In this document: piece by piece, positions 22,603 through 33,600 of the stretch
Layout: every line of letters starts with the position of its first letter
Numbering within the stretch: the first letter of the stretch is position 1
Origin: Anaeramoeba ignava
Lineage: Eukaryota > Metamonada > Anaeramoebidae
DNA length: 64,000 bases
Assembly: GCA_028826165.1 (NCBI GenBank)
Contig: JAPDFW010000072.1
Coordinates: 336,430 to 400,429 of the forward strand
Direction of reading: 5' to 3'
The notes under the pieces: model-generated
Told to the model about the DNA's origin: nothing
The model's database searches: none
The model's input: only the letters and a program-made list of their open reading frames with translations
Program-made: the position numbers and the translations under genes

Positions 22603-24064
22603 TTTAAAAAATTTATTTCAAAATCAAAATCAAAATGAAAATCAAAAACAAAAAAAAGAAGAAAGTTATTTTGATTTTGAAATAATTTGCGAACAAAATA
22701 AAATTTCATTTAAAACTCATAAATCAATTCTTTCTTCAAGAAGTGAATATTTTAAATCTCTTTTTGATTCTAAAATGAAAGAAAATAAAGAAAATAAATT
22801 AATTCTAAAAGATGTTCCAAGTTCAATTCTATTTTCAATTTTGAATTATTTTTATTCAGGAAAAATTGAAATTAATTTAGAAAATGCAATTCAAATTTTA
22901 ATTTTTTCATCAAAATATTTAATTAATGAATTAATTGAAATTTGTTTAAATTTTATCAAAAACAATTTACAATTTGAAACTATTATTGATGTTCTTAAAT
23001 TATCTGAAACAATGAACTTAAATCAATTATTAGATTCTTCTTATAAATTTATTTTAGAAAATTTTGAAAAATTTATTAAAACTTCATTTTTTCTTGAACT
23101 TGAAGAAAATCATTTAAATTTTATTTTATTAAATGATTTCATTCCAATAAATGAATTTGAAATGTTTCAATCAATAATAGAATGGGGAAAACATAAATCA
23201 AATATTAATCAAGAAAAAGTTGGAAAAAAAGAAAAAGAAAAATTACAAAATCAAATTTCAAATATTATTCATAAAATAAGATTTATTGATTTCACAAAAC
23301 AAGAAATTGAAGATACTTTCAAAGAAGATTTAATTCCAAATCAAATTTTTCAAAAATTAATTCAATTCCTGATACTTAAAGATCAAGAAAATGAAAAAGA
23401 ATTAAATGAATTCATTGAAAAAGAAAATCAAAATCAAAATCAAAATCAAAATTCATTCATTTTTAAATCAAGATTTAGATTTAATTCACAAATTATCAAA
23501 GAAAAAGAACATTTCAAGAAATTAAAAGAATGGATAAATGATGATGAATTCTTTTCCAAAATGAAAAAAGGATATTCAAGAAAAAGAGATGGATTTGATT
23601 CTAAAAAATGGCATTCAATTTGTGATAATAAAGGAAAAACATTAATTATTATCAAAACAACAAATAACTTCATTTTTGGAGGGTTTACTCAAGTTGGATT
23701 TACAAATGATAAATCAAAATGGAGAAAAGAAGATTCTAATAAAATTTATGGATATATTAAAGATCCAAATGCATTTATTTTTTCATTAAGAAATGATAAA
23801 AATGATAGAAACCCAGAGAAATTTCCAATTAAAAAAGATCAAGAAGAAAATGCACTTTTCTTTTATCCTTCAATGAGTGGGCCAACTTTTGGAAATGGAG
23901 CTGATTTTTGTTTAAATGCTAATTTACAAACTGGTTATTCTGATTTTGGTGAAAGTTACAATCTGCCTTATGAAATTAGACGGAATACATATGAATCAAA
24001 AAGTTATTTAGCTGGTTCTTATAATGAATGGATTGTTGATGAACTTGAAACTTTTTTCATTTAA
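22565..24064 (+). CDS. BTB-TLDc protein, intronless paralogue, 499 aa
   Basis: BTB domain at ~35-125 (FEIICEQNKISFKTHKSILS, SRSEYFKSLFDSKMK, ILNYFYSGKIEI), then a BACK-like helical linker with a short NQ run, then a TLDc domain at ~320-499 (FFSKMKKGYSRKRDGFDSKK, GKTLIIIKTT, FGGFTQVGFTNDKS, AFIFSLRNDKND, YLAGSYNEWIVDELETFF). It is a close paralogue of the gene at 16107-19383. It lacks the giant intron, reading straight through GPTFGNGADFCLNANLQ at that position. The start codon lies inside the last codons of the expansin-like gene in another frame. A cullin-3 adaptor or V-ATPase-linked role can be suggested from the families only. Confidence 0.9.
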   Translation: MENYSNLEKLSNDLKNLFQNQNQNENQKQKKEESYFDFEIICEQNKISFKTHKSILSSRSEYFKSLFDSKMKENKENKLILKDVPSSILFSILNYFYSGKIEINLENAIQILIFSSKYLINELIEICLNFIKNNLQFETIIDVLKLSETMNLNQLLDSSYKFILENFEKFIKTSFFLELEENHLNFILLNDFIPINEFEMFQSIIEWGKHKSNINQEKVGKKEKEKLQNQISNIIHKIRFIDFTKQEIEDTFKEDLIPNQIFQKLIQFLILKDQENEKELNEFIEKENQNQNQNQNSFIFKSRFRFNSQIIKEKEHFKKLKEWINDDEFFSKMKKGYSRKRDGFDSKKWHSICDNKGKTLIIIKTTNNFIFGGFTQVGFTNDKSKWRKEDSNKIYGYIKDPNAFIFSLRNDKNDRNPEKFPIKKDQEENALFFYPSMSGPTFGNGADFCLNANLQTGYSDFGESYNLPYEIRRNTYESKSYLAGSYNEWIVDELETFFI

Positions 24065-24102
24065 AAATTCAAAAATTCAAAAATTCAAAATGAATTTAAT
24101 TT

Positions 24103-25227
24103 TTATTTCTCTTTTCTTTTTTGTGAATCTCTTTTCTTTTTTTGAAATTCTTTCCAAACTTCAGAAAAATGAATTCCAGTGAAAAAAGAATAAATCACAT
24201 AAACAAACCAAATGATACTTGATATCCAAAAAGAAATAAAAAATTTGAAAGAAATTGAACCACAAGACAAAATATTATAATCATAACCAAGAGAATTTTC
24301 AGAACCTAAATATTCAAAAATAAGATATTGGCCAGTTTTGCGAAGAGAAGGAACAACAAATTCAAGTGTTTCTTTTCCAAAACGAAATTCACAATATTTT
24401 TCTGAATTTCCTGAAAAAATAAATCGAGGAAGAATAGAACTTAAAACAACAAATGATGAAACTTTTGAAACAGTCTTTTTTTCTTCAAGAGTTGAGTTGT
24501 TTCCATCTAAACATGCTCCTATTGTCTTTGATAAAGGTAAATGAGAAAATAATATTCTTGCTTTTGCTTGAGATTCAAATGACTTGAGAAAATTCAAACT
24601 TTCCAAATTCCGATTTGTTTCTTCTTCATCAAGAAAAAGCGAATTTAAAAAAATCAATTCATGATCATCCTTCGTCATTCTTATATTAAAATCATTGAAG
24701 TTACTCTTGAAAATTTCTGTCAAATATTCTTGCATTTCTTTCTCATAATTTTCTTCTAAATGTTCTTCTAAATTTTCTTCCAAATTTTGTTTTAATTGAT
24801 CAGGAAATAATTCATTTTTTCCTGGAATAAAAATTGCTTTTTTTTTATTTAAATCTTCAAAAAATAAATCTTGGAATCTTTGAAAAGCATTAATTTCTGC
24901 ATCTTTTATATTGATTTTCTCTTCATTTTTAATCATATTTCCCATAAAAACCACATTGTTTGGTTTGATATATTTTTGGATGTTATTTGCAATTTGTTTG
25001 TAAAATAAATTTTCAAATTTGGTCTTTATTTTTTGAATTAAAGTTTCTCTATCTTTTTCAATTGGTTCAATTTCTAAATTACTTATTAAAACTAGTCTAT
25101 TTTGTTGATTATTTTTAAGTAAATTTCTTTGACAAAGAAAAGCATGATTATGAAGACCAAATAAAATTATTATCATTAAAAAAGTAATAATTGTTTTTAC
25201 AAATTGAATTGATTTAAAATTTTTCAT
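24103..25227 (-). CDS. MPPE1/PGAP5/Cdc1-like membrane protein with degenerate active site, 374 aa
   Basis: Single exon, with an N-terminal membrane segment or signal anchor (~9-27) and a C-terminal hydrophobic segment (~330-352). The spacing of motifs follows the Cdc1/PGAP5 metallophosphoesterases, which trim ethanolamine phosphate from GPI anchors in the ER/Golgi. The metal-binding residues are replaced: ISNLEIE where DxH is expected, FMGNMI for GD, IPGKNEL for GNHD, FSGNSEKYC for GHTH. Only LFSHLPL keeps its His. The final membrane segment and the FSG...C context are kept, so the fold call is plausible. I infer a pseudoenzyme, or else a distant family I am over-reading. An acidic LEENLEEHLEENYE run is inserted near residue 150. 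It is tail-to-tail with the BTB-TLDc gene (38 bp apart) and divergent from the cyclin. Confidence 0.6.
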   Translation of the reverse strand: MKNFKSIQFVKTIITFLMIIILFGLHNHAFLCQRNLLKNNQQNRLVLISNLEIEPIEKDRETLIQKIKTKFENLFYKQIANNIQKYIKPNNVVFMGNMIKNEEKINIKDAEINAFQRFQDLFFEDLNKKKAIFIPGKNELFPDQLKQNLEENLEEHLEENYEKEMQEYLTEIFKSNFNDFNIRMTKDDHELIFLNSLFLDEEETNRNLESLNFLKSFESQAKARILFSHLPLSKTIGACLDGNNSTLEEKKTVSKVSSFVVLSSILPRFIFSGNSEKYCEFRFGKETLEFVVPSLRKTGQYLIFEYLGSENSLGYDYNILSCGSISFKFFISFWISSIIWFVYVIYSFFTGIHFSEVWKEFQKKKRDSQKRKEK

Positions 25228-25447
25228 TTTTTAAAAAGAAGAAAAATGAAAAAAGAAAAAAGAAAAAAAAATTTTTTTAACCGTTAAATTTAAATTTAAT
25301 TTTAATTTTAAACAAAAAAATTTTTTCCATTTTTTCTTTCTTTTTGTTTTTCTTTTGTTTTTCTTTTTGTTTAAATAATAATAATAATAAATTTCAATAG
25401 TTGTTCAGTTTAAATTTAGTTAAAAAAAAAATTTTTTTTAAAAAAAA

Positions 25448-27150
25448 ATGATCAATAATAAATTTCCTTTAGAATCTTATATTATTCTTCCAAATACAAA
25501 ATCCAATCATAATCTTTCTCATTCAAATACAATTTTAAAATCATCTTTTGATTTTCAAAGTTTTATTCAAAAAAATTCAAATTCAAATTCAAATTCAAAT
25601 TCAAAAAAAAATATTCAAAAAAAATTCCACAAAAATTTTCAAAATGATTTTCAAAAAAATAAATTTAAATCAAATAATTTCAATTTATTTCTCAATAATG
25701 AAAACTCTCAAAATCAAAAAAAACAAAAGATCACATCAAAACTTTCAATAATCTCAAAATTTTTAAAATCAAATATTGAACCAGTTAATCCGTTATCTCC
25801 AATTCAAAAAAATAAATCAAAAAAACACAATAATTTTCAATTTACAAAATTAACATCAATTCAAAATGTCAAAAATTCAAATTCAAATTCAAATTCAAAT
25901 TCTGAAATAATTTCTAATTATAATGATCGATATTTATCTGATAAACATCTTCAAAATTTGATTATCAAAGAGAATACAACTTTTATATCAAAATTTAACG
26001 ATCTTATTGAATCAAAAGAAAAATTAAATTTAAGAAAAAAAGTAGTAAAAGAAATATCAAATGTTTGTTTTGTATTACATTTAGAGAAGCAAACATTCTT
26101 TCTTGCAGTTGAAATTTGTGATAAATTCCTTTCCAAAATAGAAATTTCAATTAAAAATCCAAATAAAAATGAAAATCAAAATGAAATTGAAAATGAAAAT
26201 CAAAATCAAAATGAAAATCAAAATCAAATTCAAATTAAAAATCAAAATTATTTAAATGATCCAAAAATCATCTCTTTGGCTTCCTCTTTAATTGCTATGA
26301 AATTCCAAGAAGAAGAAATGGTTTCTATAAATGATTTTGTTCAATCACAAAAAAATCAAAAAAATCAAAAAAATCAAAAAAATCAAAAAATTACAAAAGA
26401 AAATTTAATTGAAATGGAAAATAAAATTCTAAATACAATTAATTTTCATATTCCTTCTTTTACTTGCAATAACTTTTTATTACTTTTCATTCAGCGTTAT
26501 TGTTGGCTTGGTTCTTCAAATCAAAAAGAGGTTCAAATTGTTAAAGAATTTTCAAACAGATTTTCTACTTTTAAATTTTGGACTTCAAAATCAAAAAATA
26601 ATTCCAAAAAATCTTTCCATCATCTCAATAATGATTTATACAAAGATAAAATTTTGGATGATTTTATGAATGAAATGATTTCAGATATTAATTTAAATCA
26701 TTATGAAAAATGTCAACTTGTTGAAAAACAATTTTCCATTTTGAAATTTCCAAATGATTTATATTCAAATATTTTAAGATTATTAACATTTGCAATTTTT
26801 GATCCAAAAAGTCTTGAATTCAAACCAAGTATTCTAACAGCATCTGCTTTTTCTTTATTTTTTTCTCATTCACAAGTTTTAGAATTAACTGGTAAATTAA
26901 TTTAAAATTTAAAATCCAAAAAATTAAATTTGATTTTATTTTTTTTTTTTTTAATTTATTTTATTTAGGTTATTCTCAAAAAGATTTAAAAAAATGTATT
27001 GAATGGATTTCTAGAATTTATCAAATTATTCAAAAAAAAAGTGATCGTTTATTTACTTTATCTTTAATTTGGCAAAATATTGATTTTTCAAATCATCAAC
27101 AACTTCATATTCATACTCCAATGATTGATGAATTTTATAATAATTTATAA
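25448..27150 (+). CDS. Cyclin (A/B-like cyclin box), two exons, 541 aa
   Basis: Exon 1 is 25448-26891 and exon 2 is 26969-27150, with a 77-nt phase-1 GT-AG intron. The first ~155 residues are disordered (Ser/Asn/Lys/Gln). Residues ~175-340 form the N-terminal cyclin box: LRKKVVKEISNVCFVLHLEK, TFFLAVEICDKFLS, ISLASSLIAMKFQEEEM and ENKILNTINFHIPSFTCNNF. The C-terminal box includes CQLVEKQFSIL, ILTASAFSLFFS and LTGYSQKDLKKCIEWI, the last completed only by splicing. The family binds and activates a cyclin-dependent kinase. The usual MRAILVDW motif is not recognisable, and two NQ/NE runs and a (NQK)n run interrupt the box, so assignment to A, B or another mitotic type is open. No destruction box is clear. 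Confidence 0.88.
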
Positions 27151-27380
27151 TAAAATTTTAAAAATTTTCAATATTTTTAAATTTCATTTTTTTAATGACT
27201 TTCGTTCCCCAATTAAATTCAAAAACTCAATTTAATTTGGTTTTTAAAAAGTCAAAGATTCTTTTTTTTTAAATTAAAAAAAAATTCAAAATTTATTTTT
27301 CATTTTTTTTTTCCTTTTTTTTTTATAATTTAATTTATATTAAAATTAAAAAATATTCCAAAATTCTTTTCTAATTTTAA

Positions 27381-30300
27381 ATGCCTCGTTTTTATGGATG
27401 TTATTTATTAACATCTTTAAATGAAAAATATAAAGATCATGCTTATATTGGATTTACAAGAAATCCGTTAAGAAGAATTAGACAACATAATGGAGAAATT
27501 AAAGGAGGTGCAAAAAAAACTTCTTTAAAAAGGCCTTGGGAATTAGTTTGTGTTATTTTTGGTTTTCCTTCTAGTTGTTTAGCACTTAGATTTGAATGTA
27601 AAAATTAAAATGAATTAGAAAATGAATTATAAAATCAATTATAAAATCAATTATAAAATCAATTATAAAATCAATTAGAAAATGAATTAGAAAATGAATT
27701 AGAAAATCAATTAGAAAATGAATTAGAAAATGAATTAGAAAATCAATTAGAAAATAAAAATGAAAATGAATTAGAAAATCAATTAGAAAATTAAAATCAA
27801 AATCAATTAGAAAATCAATATTAAAATAAAAATTAAAATCAAAATCAAAATCAAAATCAAAATCAAAATCAAAATCAAAATCAATTAAAAAATTAAAATC
27901 AAAATCAAAATCAAAATCAAAATCAAAATCAAAATCAAAATAAAAATAAAAATAAAAATAAAAATCAAATTCAAAATTAAAATCAAAATCAAAATCAAAA
28001 TCAAAATCAAAAATCAATTAGAAAATCAAAATCAAAATCAAAATCAAAATCAAAATCAAAATCAATTAAAATTAAAATCAAAACCAAAACCAAAATCAAA
28101 ATAAAAATCAAAATCAAAATCAAAATCAAAATCAAAATAAAAATAAAATTAAAATCAAAATTAAAACCAAAATAAAAATAAAAATAAAATTAAAATCAAA
28201 ACCAAAATCAAAATCAAAATTAAAATAAAAATTAAAATTAAAATCAAAATTAAAATTAAAATCAAAATCAAAATCAAAATTAAAATAAAAATCAAAATCA
28301 AAATTAAAATCAAAATGAAAATCAAAATCAAAACCAAAATAAAAATAAAAATAAAATTAAAATTAAAAAATCAAAATCAAAATCAAAATTAAAATTAAAA
28401 AATCAATATAAAAATCAAAATTAAAATCAAAACCAAAACCAAAATCAAAATTAAAATAAAAATTAAAATTAAAATCAAAATCAAAATAAAAATAAAAATA
28501 AAAATCAAAATCAAAACCAAAATCAAAATCAAAATCAAAATAAAAATCAAAATCAAAATCAAAATCAAAATAAAAATCAAAATCAAAATAAAAATCAAAA
28601 TCAAAATCAAAATCAAAATCAAAATCAAAATCAAAATTAAAATTAAAATTAAAATTAAAATTAAAATCAATATTAAAATAAAAATAAAAATTAAAATTAA
28701 AATCAAAATCAAAATCAAAATCAAAATTAAAATCAAAATAAAAATTAAAATTAAAATCAAAATCAAAATCAAAATCAAAATTAAAATCAAAATAAAAATC
28801 AAAATAAAAATTAAAATGAATTAGAAAATCAAAATTAAAATCAAAATCAAAAATCAAAATCTAAATCAAAATTAAAATCAAAATCAAAATCAAAATCAAA
28901 ATCAAAATAAAAATTAAAATCAAAATCAAAATCAAAATTAAAATCAAAATCAAAATAAAAATTAAAATTAAAATCAAAATCAAATTCAAAATAAAAATTA
29001 AAATCAAAATCAAAATTAAAATTAAAATCAAAATCAAAATCAAAATAAAAATTAAAATAAAAATCAATATCAAAATCAAAATCAAAATCAAAATTAAAAT
29101 CAAAATTAAAATTAAAATCAAAATTAAAATCAAAATCAAAATTAAAATCAAAATCAAAATCAAAATCAAAATTAAAATTAAAATTAAAATTAAAAATCAA
29201 AATTAAAATCAAAATTAAAATCAAAATCAAAATTAAAATCAAAATCAAAATCAAAATCAATATTAAAATTAAAATCAAAATCAATATTAAAATTAAAATC
29301 AAAATCAAAATTAAAATCAAAATCAAAACCAAAACCAAAACCAAAATCAAAATCAAAATCAAAATTAAAATCAAAATCAATTAAAAAATCAAAATCAAAA
29401 TCAAAATCAAAATCAAAATTAAAATCAAAATTAAAATAAAAATCAAAATCAAAATAAAAATTAAAAAATCAATATAAAAATCAAAATTAAAATTAAAAAA
29501 TCAATATAAAAAATCGAAAAAAGGGACTTGGCAAAACCCATACAAATCTTCAAAATTAAAAGAATTCCAAGAAAAAGGAATTTCAGGATTTGGAAATATT
29601 CACAAAGTAAAAGCAAAAGCAAGAATACTTTTTGAAATTTTAAATTCATCTCCATGGAAAAGATTACCATTACACATTCGCTTTTTCTCAGATCAACGAA
29701 TGGAACTAAGACAAAATTGTCCACAACAACCAGAACACATGAGCCTTGTATTAACAAACACTTACGAATTTGCAAAGGAAATGAAATTCACAGACGCACT
29801 TGATGCGATTGGTGAAAAAAAATCTCAATCAAATTCAAATACAAATTCATCAACAACAGAGAAGAATTTGGGAAAAAACATTAAGAATAAAGAAAATATA
29901 AAAAGCGAAAGTGAATCAAGTGAGGAATCAAGTCAAGAATCAAGTGAAAACGATAATGAATGTGAATTAGGGAAAAATCAACCGTTTGTTTTATCTCAAT
30001 TAAGTACTCAATGTTTTGAATGTAGTGAACCAATAAATCCTCAAAATCCTTATGTAGAATGCCCATTTTGCGCCTCAAAAGTCCATCTTCTTTGTATGGC
30101 AAGGATTTTCTTATCAAAATCACCTCAGAAATTATTACCAACTAAAGGAAATTGTCCTTGTTGTGGAAACCGTTTAATTTGGGGTGATATTGTTCGTGTT
30201 TCTCAAAAAGGAAAGCCTGGTTTTGAACCCTTTGTCCCAAAAACTAATTCCCATTCTTCTCGTTCTTTAACTTTTTCTGATTCTCTTCCTAATCTTAATC

Positions 30301-30605
30301 CTCCTCAAATAAACCATCTTGATCAAAATGTAAATTCTAATGATCTTCCTCAAAAGAAAAATAAAACAAGAATTAAACGTCAAAAAAATCAGAAATTGGA
30401 TTCAAAAAAAGAAAGAAAAAAAACTCATGTTAAAAAATCCAAAAATAAAGAAGAAGAAAATAAAAATAAAAATAAAAATAAAGAAGAAGAAAATAAGAAT
30501 GAAAATAAAAATAAAGAAGAAGAAAATAAGAATGAAAATGAGGAAAATTTTCAAAATTTATCTTTGTTAGAAAGACTTAATAAATATCAAAAATTTGAAG
30601 ATTAA
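27381..30605 (+). CDS. SLX1: SLX1-type structure-specific endonuclease, two exons, 432 aa
   Basis: Exon 1 is 27381-27597 and exon 2 is 29524-30605, joined phase 1 across a 1926-nt intron so that ALRFE continues as WTWQNPYKSSKL. Residues 1-80 are the GIY-YIG nuclease: FYGCYLL, AYIGFTRNPLRRIRQHNGEI and the catalytic Glu in ALRFEW. Residues ~215-285 form the SLX1 zinc finger (CFECSEPI, ECPFCASKVHLLCMA, CPCCGNRLIWGD). This is the standard SLX1 order, and the protein would act with SLX4 on Holliday junctions and flaps in the nucleus. The tail is basic and then a repeated KEEENKNKN stretch, longer than in most SLX1 proteins (about 275-300 aa). Without the intron, exon 1 alone would be a truncated protein ending FECKN, so the splice is required. 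Confidence 0.94.
27598..29523 (+). repeat. AAAATC/AAAATT hexamer satellite filling the SLX1 intron
   Basis: This 1926-nt intron begins GTAAAAATTAAAATG and ends in AAAAAAG. The first ~190 nt are AAAATCAATTAT/GAATTAGAAAAT units; the rest is AAAATC and AAAATT hexamers with AAAACC and AAAATA variants. The + strand is almost free of G. In other genes of this window the same hexamers encode NQ tracts, but here every forward frame is interrupted. Confidence 0.9.
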
Positions 30606-30673
30606 AAATAAAAAAATTTTTTTTTTTTTTTGATTTATTTTTTTTCATTTTTTTTTTAAAAAATTACATAATA

Positions 30674-33600
30674 ATGGATTTATGGAAAATAATTGAAAAA
30701 AAAGATATTGAATCATTGAAAAAAATTAGTTCTATTGAGTTAAAACAAATGGAAAATGAAAGCAATACTTTATTAAATTTTGCATTTGAAAAAAAATTAC
30801 CTTTTGAAATGATTCAAATTTTATTATCAAAAGGAGTTGATCCAAATCTTCAAGATAATTTACAAAGAACATCTCTTCACTCAGCAATTCTAAATCATTC
30901 TGGAATGGAAATAATTGATCTTCTTGTTCAAAATGGAGTTGAAATTAATTCGGTTGATAATAAATCAAGAACTGCAATAATTTATTCAATCATTTACTCA
31001 AAAGAACCAGAAAACAAGGAAATACTTGAATATTTAATTGGAAAAGGAGCAGATATTCACACAAAAACAAAATCCAAAAAATCCCTTTTGCATTTTGCCT
31101 GCAAACACAGTTCGTTGGAAGTTATCAAATATTTAATTGATAAAGGAGTTGATGCTCATTCAAAAGCAGATTACAATAAAACCATTTTGCATTATGCTTG
31201 CAAAAGTAATTCATTTGATGTTATTAAATATCTTGTTGAGAAAGGTGTTGATATCCAATCCAAAACAACAGATGAACGAAATGCTTTGTATTTTGCTTGC
31301 AAAAAAAACACACTTGAAGTGATTAAATATTTGATTGATAAGGGAATTGATATCAATGAAGTATCTACTCAATACAAAAATATTCTCTATTCTGCATGCA
31401 GGAGAAATAACTTGGAAGTTATCAAGTTTCTTATCGAAAAGGGTGTTGATATCCATTCACAATCAAATATGAACAAATCCATTTTGCATATCGCTTGTAA
31501 AAGAAACAAATTGGAAGTTATCAAATATCTCGTTGAGGTTGGAGTTAATATTCACGGAAAAACAAAAGAAAACGAATCAACTCTGCATTTTGCTTGCCAA
31601 AAAAACACTTTGGATGTTATAAAGTATCTTATTGATAACGGAATAGATATTCATGAAAAAACCAAAGATGATGAAAACATTTTGCATTATGCTTGCCAAA
31701 AAAACACTCTGGATGTTATAAAGTATCTTGTTGATAACGGAATAGATATTCACGAAAAAACAAGAGATGATGAAGATGTTTTGTATTTTGCTTCCAGAAA
31801 AAATAACTTGGATGTTATCAAATATCTCATTGAGAAAGGAGCCATTCTTCATCAAAAAACAAGAAAAAATGAAAATGTTCTTCATTCTGCTTGCAAGAAA
31901 AATTCCTTGGAAGTTATCAAGTTTCTTATTGAGAAGGGAGCTGATATTCATTCCAAAACAAAGTATGAGGAAATACCTTTATATTTCGCTTGTGCAGAAA
32001 ACAATCTTGAAGTTATCAAATATCTAATAGAGATTGGAAGTGATATCAACGAAAAAACTGATGATCATGAATCATTATTGCATTCTGCTTGCAAAGATAA
32101 TAATTTTGATGTTATTAAATATCTTATTGAGAAAGGTCTCGATGTGAATTTGAAATCAAAATACAAAGAAACACCTTTCCATTATGCTTCCAAAGATAGA
32201 CCGTTAGCTGTTATCAAGTATATTGTTGAAAAAGGAGGCAATATGAATATCAAATCCAGATTCCACGAAACCCCTTTTCATTTGGCTTGTCGAGATAACT
32301 CATTTGATGTTATCAAATATCTTGTTGAGAATGGAGCAGATATTCATTCATCATCAGATACCAACGAAAGCGCTTTGCATCTTGCTTGTAGAAAAAATTC
32401 ATTGGAAATGGTCAAGTATTTGGTTGAGAAAGGTGTTGATATCCACCAGAAAACCGATGATAATGAAGATGCTTTATTTTATGCTGCTGAAGAAAACTCA
32501 CTGGATATGATCAAATATCTTGTTGAGAAAGGATTAGATATTAATGCTAAAAATACTGATGATGAATCAGTTTTGCATAGGGCTTGTAGTGATAATTCTT
32601 TAGAAGTTGTCAGATATTTTGTTGAAAAAGGGGCTGATATTTATTCCAAAAACAAAGATGATGAAACACCTTTACATGAAGCATGCAGAAAAAACACATT
32701 CGATGTTATCAAGTATCTTGTTGAGCAAGGAATAGATGTCAACTCAAAAAATAACGAGGATGAATCAGTTTTGCATTTTGCTTGTGAATACAGTTCTTTA
32801 CCCGCTATCAAATATCTTATTGAGAAAGGAGCGGATATTCATTTCAAAAGCCAAAAAAATCAAACATGCTTACATTATGCTTGCCAACGTAGCACATTTA
32901 ATGTGGTCGCATATCTTGTGGAGAAAGGACTTGATATCAATGCAAAAACAGATGAAGATGAAACACCTTTATATTTGGCTTGTAAAAGAAACACATTTCA
33001 AGTTGTCAAATATCTTGTTGAAAAAGGAGCTCATGTTCATTCTAAAAACAAAGAAGATGAAACACCTTTGCATTCTGCTTGTTCGTCCAATTCAATGGAA
33101 GTTATCAAATACCTTGTTGAAAAAGGAGCTGATATTCATGCCAAAAATGATGATGATGAAACACCTTTGCATTTCGCTTGTGAAAATAACTCATTTGAAT
33201 CAGTCAAATACTTGATTGAAAAAGGAGCCATTATTGATGTCAAAACAAAAAAGAATGAAACACCTTTACATTTAGCGTGCGAATATAATTCCTTACAAAT
33301 AATTCAATATCTTGTTGAAAATGGAGCATATATCGACATAGAAAACGAAGATAAACAAACACCCTTCCATTATGCATGCGAAGAGAACTCACTTGAATCA
33401 ATTAAATATCTTGTGGAAAACGAAGTCGACATCAAAGCAATAACAAAGGAAAAGGAAACAGCTCTGCATTTTGCTTGCAAATCAAACTCTTTTGATATTA
33501 TCAAGTATCTTGTTGAGATAGGATTGAATGTCAATGCAAAAAACAAAGACAAGGAAACTCCTTTGTATTTCGCTTGCAAAAAAAATTCACTGGATTCAAT

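Noticed and set aside
27586-29380. Minus-strand open frames encoding FDFDFD and ILILIL
   Set aside because: They are antisense readings of the hexamer satellite in the SLX1 intron; no codon structure or conserved sequence.
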